From Stictocephala bisonia (lineage: Eukaryota; Arthropoda; Insecta; Hemiptera; Membracidae): a DNA stretch of 64,000 bases. The first letter of the stretch is position 1, and every line of letters begins with the position of its first letter. Position numbers and translations under genes: made by a program. Shown piece by piece: positions 10,037 through 22,000 of the stretch. The notes beneath the pieces are model-generated. The model was given only the letters and a program-made list of their open reading frames with translations. It was not told the origin of the DNA and did not search any database. The stretch covers positions 806,001-870,000 of the forward strand of contig JAQJVL010000323.1 in NCBI GenBank assembly GCA_035578905.1. Direction: 5' to 3'.

Positions 10037-13000
10037 GTACGTAATAACCTGAAACAAAATTAGTATTCATTGGTTGCCAGGTTATCAGTACTGTAGCTGC
10101 TATGTAAGGAAAGTACATTAGTTATTAATCTCAATATTTAAAATTGATTTTATTTATCGAGAAATATTTACGATGTCACGTTAAAGAGGTTCTGAAAAAG
10201 ATAATTATACTTTTTAATAAATAAATTATTTATTACATAATTTTTCCTATACAAAATGAGGAACAGGATAAGGATATTAGTAATGACAAATATTTTAAAA
10301 TTTTTGAAAACTTTTTAAAAATATTTTATTGTCATACAACATTGTATTATTATATTATTCACACTCGTTATATGCTTGTTTTTACTTCACAAACATTTAC
10401 TTGTTCCGCTGCTGTTTTGAATTTGTATTTTCTATATTTGCATGTTTTTGTTAGTTTTTAGACTAGTCTACTATATTAGGTCTCACAGTAGTCTTAGTAC
10501 TTAAGTTACCGCTAGTTGTATTCTGTCTATTGGCTTTGTGTTTGTTTATTGTGTATGTAAATAATCTATTTATATCTACGTATATTCATATCTATCTATA
10601 TAAGTGAAATACCACTCACTCACTCAACAAACCACTCACGAAAACTCCAGAACCACTAAACGGATTGACATGACATTTTGCACACAGGTTTGTCTTACCC
10701 CTAAGGTGCTCATCTTACTGACATAACTTAGTGACGTCACTTTAATATCCAGCTCACAAGCAGAAATGACTATAACTCAACCAAGTAAGCGGACAACACA
10801 GAGTGAGTGTGTCACAGGTGGGATCAGTGACCCAGCAGCTGCTGACAATACAGCCTCAGCACCTGACCTAGCACAACTGTTTGCAAGCTGTACTGTTTAC
10901 CTGCATAAGTGACAAGAGTACTTGATTACCATTTAACAAGCTCACCTATATTTTTAAAATCACTGACCACCTTATTTTTAATTATAACATAGAGAAACAG
11001 CCAAACTCTACATAAAAAACTGAAGAAGTGTTTAACATTTTGACATTGTTATATAAGATCATTAATATATAAATCATTTATACACTGACCACCCTGTTTA
11101 CAATTTTATGACATCCAGACTAGAGGAATCAGCCAAACCTCCATATAAAAACTGCTCTTTTTCTATTTCAATTTTTATTTAAATAATATTAACAGAAGCA
11201 ATCAGCCAAAGCTCGCCAAAAAAACTGATTTAAAATTTTTTTATCATTTTAACAGAAGCAATCAGCCAAAGCTTGCCCAAAAAACTGTCTGCATTTATAC
11301 TATTTTTAATTAACATTTACAATTCAAAATGCCCTCAAAATTCCCCTGTGGCTCCTGTACAATTGGAGTCAAATTTTCAGGGATAAAATGCACTGGTCCC
11401 TGTAATATGTGGTATCATGCTGGCTGCCAAAACATTCTTGAAAAAACTCTGAAAAAATGGACTGCTAATGAAATAAATATATGGAAATGTAGTACTTGTA
11501 CAGAAACGTTTAATGTAACCCCACCAAACGCTTCCAACCTCTCTAAGAGTCCTGATTGCCTATATACTACAATAAATGAACTAGAAAGCAGTCTGAGTGA
11601 AAATAACTTTCTAGATAATTTAGATGATAATGATGAAAAACTAACAATGGCTGCAAAAATAGGAGCACCACTCCTTGAGGAAAATAACATCTTGAAAGAA
11701 AAAAATATTAGATTAGAAGCTAAACTAGAAACTATGGAGGAACAGATTGAAAAGATGAAAAATGAAGAAAATAAGTATCTTAATAAAATAGAGGACCTAC
11801 TACAAAATATTTCTGAAACTCAAGTTCAATTGGAAAAAGAAAGGAAGCTTCGTTTCGATACACAACATATTTTTGAAGAGCATGACACCAAACAAGGTCA
11901 AGTTGTTGATGACTACGCTAAAACAATAAATATCTTACAGAATAAGATTACAAACCTTGAAAAAATACTAACGCTCAAGAAACTCAAAAATTAAAGCTGC
12001 CTACTTATAAGAGTAATGAAACCCAAACTGAACCTCCTCCCACTATATCCCTCAACCTGTAAATTGCTCCTTAAACCTACTGGCCGAACTTGCACAGCTG
12101 AAGATAAGGCAAGATAGTTTGGAATGTACAGTTAAAGGCATGACAGCACAATTACAAAATATACACACCGAAACACCTTCTAATTCAGAAATGCTAGACT
12201 TGTCTAAATTGCAAACCCACAAAATTACTAAAAACAATATGAAAGATAAACAAAACTACACACCATCTAAGAGGGGGAGGAAGAACTGTTTCAGTGTTTC
12301 GTTACAAATGGTTAAGCATAAAGATATCGAGAAACAGCACCCCCTAACTACACAAGGACCAAGGCAGACTGGGGGAGACTGTCAAACCCCAACAGAAAAA
12401 CAGAAAATCTCTTGTGCGACCCAAGATCAGGGCCAGATGACAACTAACCAACCGTTGAAGACTGGGGGAGACTGCCAAACCCCAACAGAAAAACAGAAAA
12501 TCACTTGTGAAAAACTGAATGAGGATAAGACTAGGAGAGACAGCCAAACTCCTACTAAAAAACTGACTCCAAAAATGAGACTTCCGCTTATGACAGCAAA
12601 AATAAGAGGTAGTCAAGAAACATTGAAAGATTATTTCACAAAATACTTAGATTACTTTATAGACTCCAACCTACAACACCAGAAAAAATCATCAGTTACC
12701 AGTACATCTACCACGGAGTATACAATTGAGGAAACAAAGAATATTCGTCCAAGCAAATCCATTGAAATCCCCAATGTAATCAACAATTTTTTAGAGATAC
12801 CTCCAACAACCAAACCGCTGCAGCTATCTTTACAAAAGAAACCACAGAATTAAAAATCTTCCATCAAAATGCGGATCGCCTCTCCAACAAAATAGATACT
12901 ATGAACCACCTTCTTGTCACTATAAATCCTGATATTTTAATCATTACAGAACATGGTCTTTCAAAGACAAACTTAGAGAACACCTACTTAGAAGGCTATT

Positions 13001-16000
13001 CGCACATTGAAAGCTTCTGTCGAATGGACCACCAAAAGGGAGGTGTTGCAATTTTGGTGAAGGATGAAATTAGAAACCATGCAACTGGTCTAAATGGAAA
13101 TAAACATAGTTTGGAGATGGTCTGTGAAATATCTGCAATAAAATTGACATTGAAAAAAACATCTTTCTACATTATTGGAATCTACAGACCGAATAACAAT
13201 TTTGATGAAGCCACTGACATCCTATCAAACGTCCTAGAGACTATACCTACGTGGAATAGCCCAACTGTAATTATGGGTGACATCAATGTTGATTGCCTGG
13301 AGATCAACAGCAATAACAAAAAACTCAAAGATACTCTTAAGTCACACAACATCATAAGACTGCATCTACCACCTACACGTGTAACCCCACACAGTGCGAC
13401 TTCCATTGATATGGTCTGCTCTAACAAGCTTCCCTGTGAACCAAAAGTCTCCATTATAAACTCCTTCATCTCTGACCATACAGGACAATTAGTGACAATA
13501 AAAAACTTTAAAAACAAATTACCTCCCCAAATTATATTCAGCAGACACTACTCGGACAGAAACCTAGCAATACTCGATAACCTATTGAAAAAAGAAAAAT
13601 GGAGTGAAGTACTTGACTCTAGATCAGCAGAAGACTCTTATGACAATTTTTTGGAAATTTTAACTTATAACATGGACTTGGCATGCCCTTATACTTACAC
13701 TTGCATGAGGAGGAAAAAAAGACAATTGATTAAATATGACCAAGAAACTAGAGAAAAACGTGATCAATTTCTCGCAGCCCAAGAAAAATACCTACTGACA
13801 GGCACAGATGAAAATAAAGCTACTGCAATAGAAAGAAAGAGAGCCTATGACCTTCACCTCAAGGCACAAAGAAAACACTTGACATCTGAGTTAATTAATA
13901 ATGCTGATGACAAAAGCAAAGCAATGTGGAATGTAATAAATAAAGAGAGGTGCAAAAATGGGTGTACAGATGAAATAATACAACTTAAAACTAATGGAAC
14001 ACTGACATCTGACCCCATGACAGTAGCAGAACAACTCAATGAATTTTTTTCAACTATCGCCAGTAACACACTAGCTCAAGCTGTCTACGATGGTGTGCCT
14101 GTTATACAGCCCCCCAGGCAGCAAACACAAGACACCTTTGTTCTTTGGCCGACATCTAAAAATGAAGTTAAAACAACTATATTGAAACTTAAACAAAAAA
14201 ATGCAGCTGGTTTTGATGACATCACCACTAAACTCATAAAAACATGCATCGAGCCTCTAGTATGCCCACTGACAGCTATAATTAACAAATCATTTACACA
14301 AGGTATTTTCCCATCAAAATTAAAATCTGCAAAAGTTTACCCCAAGTTCAAAAAAGGAGACCCAACTCAAGAAAGTAATTATCGGCCAATCTCTTTGCTC
14401 CCAGTAGTATCTAAAATTATTGAGAAAATTGTTCTGGTACGACTTGCAGCATATCTCAATAAAAACAATCTGCTACCAAAGAACAACACGGTTTTATTGC
14501 AGGTAAATCTACAACAACAGCTCTTGCAAGCATCGTAGAACATCTAATAACAGCTTTAGATAAGGGAGATACAACAACTGCAATTCTCCTAGACTTCACT
14601 AAAGCATTTGATTGTTTGAGTCACAACTTGCTCCTAAAAAAACTAGAAGATCGTGGGATTACAGGAGCATCAGCTGACTGGTTCAGGAGTTATTTAACAG
14701 GCAGAACCCAATCAGTAGAAATAAAGTCTACAGATCGTGCGGTAACAAAAAGAACTGCCACTAAAGCATTGCCAGTTGACAGAGGTGTTCCACAAGGATC
14801 CGTACTCGGCCCTATCCTTTATATAATTTTTGTCAGTGACCTTCCTGATTACCTCACAAACTACTGCTCTACGCTGATGTTTGCAGACGATACAGTGCTC
14901 TTACTAAAAAATACACTCCCCTCGCAATTGGAAATAGAGACATACATTGCAATAAACATGACATCAGAGTACAGCCAAGCCAATGACCTAGTATTGAACA
15001 ATACAAAGACCCAGCAAATAATATTAGGAAAAAGGAAAGACGAAGTATTGGAGCTACCAGAGGTGGAAAGGGCGGAAAATGTAAAATACCTTGGAGTAAT
15101 TGTAGATGAAACTCTTTCCTGGAATGATCAGATTGACCAACTATGCGGAAAACTGAGCTCTGCTCTATACGTGTTAAGAAGAATTAAACACATTGCTACC
15201 CCAGAAGTGGCAAGATGTGCATACTTTGCTCTCTTTGAAAGCCACCTGAAATATGGAATAAGTGTATGGGGCAGCTCCTCCAAATTTAACATGCAAAGGC
15301 TGCTGTTGCTACAAAAGAAAGCAGTCCGAATACTAACAGGATTGAGCCCACAAGAATCCTGTAGAAGTGCCTTCAAACAGCAAAAAATACTGGCAGCAGT
15401 AGCTTTGTACATCCTAGAAACAGTTATTTATGCTAATCAACAAGATCTGACAAGAGGAGCAGATACACATTCCTACAATACAAGAACAGCAAAAAATTAC
15501 ACACTTCCCACCCATCGACTGACCCTATTTGAAAAACAACCCAAATATGCTGGAGCAAAATTTTTTAACATCCTGCCACAAGAGATAAAAAACACTACAA
15601 AACAGCATCAACTCAGAAGAAAACTGATCTCCTGGCTTTTTCTCCGACCTTTCTACTCCATAGAGGAATTTTTAACTGGAGGACGACTTATGATGAATCT
15701 ACAACTCTTCAACCACTCTGAACTGTCTCTTTTTATATTTTTGTTTCCTTATTACTTGATCATAAATGTATGACACCATTCTAATCTCAAAGATTACGAA
15801 TAAAGAATATTGTCTATTGTCTATTGTCTCACCAAGAAACGTTTTTGCCCTCCGAACTAAGGGATCTGCCCCACTGGCCTTTAAAGTTCTGATGTTATTC
15901 TTATGGGAAAATCATAAAAAAGTTGTTTTTATGACGTAACTCGGAAAAACTTGAGTAAAATATTCCCACCCATACACGTCCATTGGTATTAACCCACCCT

Positions 16001-19000
16001 CCCACCCATACACGTCCAGTGGTATTAACCCACCCGCCCACCCATACACGTCCAGTGGTATTAACCCACCCACCAACCCATACACGTACAGTGGTATTGA
16101 CCCACCCGCCCACCCATACACGTACAGTGGTACTGACCCACCCACCCACCCATACACGTACAGTGGTATTGCAAGATCAATACTACTGTACGTGTACGGG
16201 TGGGCGGGTGGGTCAATACCACTGTACATGTTTGGGTGGGCGGGTGGGTTAATACCACTGTACGTGTACGGGTGGGCGGGTGAGTCAATACCACTGTACA
16301 TGTATGGGTGGGCGGGTGAGTCAATACCACTGTACATGTATGGGTGGGTGGGTGAGTCAATACCACTGTACATGTATGGATGAGTGAGTGGGTTAGTAAC
16401 ACAATAAGTGCATGTAGATGAAAAGTCTAATCATATTTTGTCTAGTTTAATTAAACGTTAATTCTTAATATTGTTTAATATTGTTGTTGTCAATGCCACT
16501 GTACGTCTATGGGCGGGCGGGTGAGTCAATGCCACTGTACGTCTATGGGCGGGCGGAGAGAGAATAACGTCAATATTTAGTGATATGATACGTCGGACCA
16601 AAATTCGGTATGGCCGATATTATCGAATTAAAATACGATATTATCATTTTTACAGGTATGCACATGTAGCAAATAAGAACCTTATATTAAAATTTATATG
16701 AATTTCAGCTTAAAAAGTTAAAAAATTTGGGGTGTCGGGTACCCAAAAACCTCAACTTCCGAAAATATAATATTTTTTAATATTGATGTTATCCACTCAA
16801 ATGGGGTATCATATTAAATTTATTTTTCTCCCGAATTCAAATATACTGTAAGATTTGGAAAAGGGTAAAAAAAACAAAAAAGGGGGTAATACTAAAATAA
16901 AATACCAAAGTGGGGTATCAAACTATAAGTGTTTATCTCCTACATCTGAATGTACCATTATATTTTGAAAGAGACAACGTTTATGGGCGTTAACCCCCGA
17001 AAACTCAAAAATGAGTAAAGTTAAACTAACATACGCCCAGGTGTGATATCAAATTAAAGGTATTATGTCATCAGAGTTTAGAAAAGACTAGTTTTATGGG
17101 CTTCACTGCCCCAAAAATAAAAAATCATTCTTTGCTGGCACGCAGGTCGTTCCACAATAGGGCCTATAGCATCATGTCCTGGCGAGGCCACAGCCCGAGT
17201 TGCACAAAGGAGCTGAAGGCAGAGTTCCCAGGTGAGGCCGCAGGCTCCACCCCAGTGGCCCTTAAAGTTTCAGTGATAACGTAATGGACTTATTTATTTA
17301 TTTGACACCATCAGCTGTTAGATAAAGACAAATAAAATGAACACTTTTGAAATGGTGCTTATTGAAATTTAACAATTAAAATAAACCAAAACATTACTCA
17401 TTTTTGAAGCTTTTCTTATTGGAAATTATATAATTTGTTGAAATGAATTTAAATATTCCAATAATAAAATTTAAATTATTAGAATATTGAAGTTTATTTC
17501 TATAATTTATATAAAACATTGCTGTTTATATATGTTAATCCCGTAACAAGGTACAAGTAAACTGTTAGTTTAATATAATGTTGCTGTATAATGTTTAACA
17601 TAGATCTAATGATTCTGCTTGAAAATTACTGTTAATATTTCACATATCTACAGTGTTTAATGTTTTAGTTATTCACAATCATTTTTATAGTTTAATTCTA
17701 GTTAATTAGGTTGTATACTTCATGTGGATAATACATGAGAAGGAAGCATTGTTTTTTAGTTTTTAGACATGTCCAAATTTGATCTAGTCCTAACCATCTT
17801 GTTCTTGTCATATTGAATTCATAAAATTTATTACCGTGGAAATAAATAAATATTGATAAACAATGGTGATTTAACAATTTAATCCATTAAATGTCTAATT
17901 AAACATGCTTTTCATGATTAATATTCAGAAAGAGATCTACATATTGTCTTTATTTTATTTATTATATTCTTTATTCACATTTTCTTCAAAAATTCCAATG
18001 GCGACATACAAGTTGTATAAAAAAAAAAAAACAGTAATTATGAAAACTTTTATCTATCTTTTAAATGAATTACAAAATAGATTACAATACTTTACTCTTT
18101 TCTTTAGTTCACAAAATTGACAGTCGTAACAAATGTGTGCTCTATAGGATTTGTTGGATTTCTATTTGCTTGGGTTGTATAGTATGATTTGATTTCTTAT
18201 CACACTTGTAAAATAATTGTTCTAAGGTCATGTTTACATCTTTTTGTCTAAACTTTTTAGGATTCTAAATTTGTATAGTGATTACAAAAATAAAAATTCA
18301 TTGTAAACAGAATGATGTAATATTATTACTTTCATGATACCAGTGATTGTTCTATTTGTTGAGGCTAAAGATAAGAGTTAAAATTAAAATTTATCATCAT
18401 ATTTCCAGGTTTTGAATGTATTTGCCACTTGAAACAATTGTTTGAGTCAGATGAAAATGTTATCTTTTACCTTCTTTACAGAGTAACAATTAATTTTACC
18501 ATAATTACAGTAATTAGAATGAACCTATTAGATATCAGTGTTAAATCTTGTCTATTATTTACGGTACTGTGTTTATAAACCTGTATTTTTTTAGAAAGTT
18601 CTTACTCCTCTCGATTTCTACCAAGCAAAAATGTGTGTGGAAAACCTGCTAGAAATGTTCGAACAAGAAGAGCAATAATTGACGGAAGGATCTCAAAAAG
18701 AGGTGTGTGTGCCCTATAAACTCTTTTATTTTGTTTTGACAAATACATATTTAAGTTATTGTTCCGTCTAAGAAAACCAAGCAGTTAAAAGAATTATTGG
18801 TCATTACAACTTGACTTTCAAAGCAAAATCTTAAAAATGTATCATTTTAGTAAAGTTTTTATCAACATCAAATAGTAATAAACAAATCAAAGATGGGCTT
18901 AACTTCTCGTGGTGAAATTAATTTTAAATCTTAACATACTAATGATTAAAACTGAGTGATATTAAGTAAATTTTAACAGCCAAATTCAATACTTAAAAAT

Positions 19001-22000
19001 TAAACTAAACAAATTAAAACACTCCCAGATTTTTTCAGAACTTGTTAAATAATTAAAATGTTAGCAATAAAAATCAAATAAAATTCATCAATACTAGCCA
19101 GTGTTATAGTAAATAAAAATTTATGACAGGATAATTGTCTGTTACATCATAAACTACGTAATCATTAGCGACATCATCTGTCTAGGAATGATGCAGACCA
19201 GAAACTTGTTTAGAAATGTCAAAGATTGTTTTATGGTATACCAAACAAGTTTCAACATTGTGCAAGAGGTTCAAGGTCATTTTTCTTGGTATTATTTTAA
19301 ATCTTACGAGGAAAATGTTCATACAAATTGCTTTGTTCTGAGAATCTACATAATTTTTACTGATATAACCACAAATCACATCACTTATTTGCTTTCACGA
19401 TAGGTCATTTGGTCATTAGAATATTTTAAATTTTATTTATTTTCACATACTTTTTCTGGAGTATGTCCATCAGAGAATGTAGTTACATGAAAAAGTATGT
19501 CCAGAATAACTATTGAAATATTGTTCCTCATAAATGGGTTGAATAGTTTAATTTACTAAATAATTAAAGGAAGAGTGTAACATTTTTAGTGGCCAGAGTC
19601 CCAAGTGTTTAACATTTAATTATACTTGTGACAGTGGACAAAATTTTTATTCTCATGTTTTCTAAACTAAAATCGTAATTGACACTTCAAGTTAACTAAC
19701 ACATTGAAGAATCCATTAATTAAACACACATAAAATAATTGTAAATTGTACCTAATTGTATACAGTTACATTAATTACATGTACTAGCCTTAACTTAGTT
19801 CCGTAAAAGAACATGTATTGCAGTTATGAAATATTATTATTATTCTATTTAACAATTAATTGGTACAGACATTGGCTAAAGAAACCAGAAGGCTGTCTGC
19901 TAATGTAGATCCCGTGAAGCTGGTTGTTCTGTTAGATGAAATTAGTTCAAGTTCAGTTTTCCACCAGGGGTTTCCCCTTTCTCTTCATTCCCTCTCTCTG
20001 TCTCTCAAAAGCACCAGGTGACTAATAGTGAGCTAATAGTACACCAAATAGTTGTTCGATCACTTATTTGAAACTAATCTCCTATAGATAACATCACAGG
20101 CACACTTATCTTTGGACATTCTGTTTGTTTCTGTAGTCAATGGTATAGACTATCAAAAGCGTAACGAGGTTTAAAGAAAATAAAAATGTCATGAACTACA
20201 AACAGGAGCTTGGCCGTGGATGGTGGTCTTTGGTTACAACAAAACTATTAACCCTAGTGATGGTATTCACTGGTTCTGTGCCGGAGCTCTGCTGACCACT
20301 CGACACGTTCTCACTGCTGCCAACTGTGTGGACCCTTACAGGAGGAGGCCAAAGTATGTATGTTTCATGTTTTAAATTTCATGTATATTTATTAATTAAA
20401 GTCTATATTTCTCTACCACTTGGAATTGTTTAGTTACGTATAATTTGAGGTTAGATTATAGGGCACTAGGTATTTCACTGTTTGCCAGTCAACAGGTGGG
20501 ACCATTCGCATTGTGTTTCGGGATAGTAGTCCGCAGACTGACATGCTGTCCTCATCAAGCTACCCGATTTGGGGGCCTTTATACAAATCCAGTGGTATTC
20601 TGGGACCCTTCAAAACGGACTGGGTGGGCGAGAGGATCGGTACCAGTTACATGTATTCCGTTACCATCATTGTGTATGGGTGAGTGGGCAGTTTGCAACC
20701 AATCAAATAATTCACATTTTTCACTTATATACATTTAACTTATATAAGACAAAATGTAATAGGAGAGGTTGACAGCAAAGTTACCTGACAGGATAAGTCC
20801 ATTAACACAATACATAAGAACGTACTCCAATGAGTGATGTTGAAAATGTATGCTGTGTGTTATGTCTTTTTTCACCTTTAGTTGTTCATACAGGGAGAGT
20901 CATTGGCTGAGGGTCTAAAGCGTCAAGACTGTACAAGTTCGTTAGAGATAGCGTACAAGTTCGAATCTTGGCCTTGATTGTTAGTTTTTATGAGTAATAT
21001 TCACCTTGTACTGTACTGGTTCTCCCCCTTACTATGTCTGATAAGTTCCTCGCACAAGTCAAAAGTCTATGGGGAAAGAGGAGAATCAGGTTCAAGAGGA
21101 GATCAGCCCCTCTTTTTTTAAAAAAAAGTCCCATTACACCAAGATATTACTTATACAATTAATATTGCTACTGTTTTTACAACAACGTTCTATATATGAA
21201 TGTCTCTGGCCATTCATTCTATGGATGAATGGATGAGGTATTATTAGAAATTATAGAAGGGATCAAGTTGTAAAAGATTATGTTCTTGTCTGATTAAATA
21301 CTTCCAGAAACATTAAAAATAAATGGTTCCAAAGAATTGGCACAAACTTTCCCCCATATTAATCACTAAAAAATCAAAACTGATTTGATTCCCAAATATG
21401 TTTTTTTCCCATAATTAAAAAACTAGTCAAGTTAGAGACATGCGGTTTTTACTAAAATATTTTAAATTCTAATTCACATCTTTTCTGAAAATTGTTAATA
21501 AAAATTGTTAGAGCAGTTTTTGAGAACATTCCATTTTTGTATATTTTTGTCCATTAAAATAGAAAACTAAAATTTCAAAAAAAGTAAAAAAGAATCTGGA
21601 GATATTGGCTAAATACACCTACATTCCACATTCCATAAAAACTGATCTATCCGTTTGGTCTCCAGCAAACTGCACACACAGAAAGACGGACAGGCACCAA
21701 CGTTTTTTTGCAAAAAATCTTTTTTTTGAGTTTTTTGTTTTTTGGATGTTTTTTGGACACTCACAATATTTTTTCTATGCTAACGCATATGGGAGAAAGT
21801 AAAACTACTATAATTCTTGTCAAATTTAGATTATTGTATATTGAATGTTTATTTTAATAATTATGTCAACAATTAAATCCTAACAACAAAGAAGATGTAT
21901 AATATTGCAATATCAATTACTGTAATGTGTATTGACCCCTAGATGAGCAGTTTAAGATATGTGCCTCAAACCAATACATCTAAAGTAAAGAGGCAACTAA

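Larger units (their letters stand above)
10991..15829 (+). mobile_element. nearly full-length CR1-like LINE with two ORFs
   Basis: A non-LTR retrotransposon in the sense orientation of the host intron. It has a 5' UTR with repeated boxes, ORF1 with an N-terminal PHD-type zinc finger and coiled coil, ORF2 with AP-like endonuclease and reverse transcriptase, a short 3' UTR with AATAAA (15800-15805) and a tail of three ATTGTCT units (15809-15829) in place of poly(A). PHD fingers in ORF1 and a short microsatellite tail are known features of CR1-group elements. Only about three frameshifts are needed to explain the broken ORFs, so the copy is fairly young. The exact 5' end is uncertain; it may extend to about 10600. 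Confidence 0.85.

Noticed and set aside
15901..16402. Similar long frames over the second 36-bp array
   Set aside because: Same repeat artefact as at 8.6-9.1 kb.
16559..18594. Extra exon (Wonton-type domain) between CCP and protease exons
   Set aside because: The CCP and protease exons join in phase without it, and no cysteine-rich phase-1 exon could be found.
20445..20772. Two overlapping frames at a GC-richer patch in SPH intron 3
   Set aside because: The patch resembles one or two very degenerate 36-bp units (GGGTGGGCGAGAGGATCGGT); no coding evidence.
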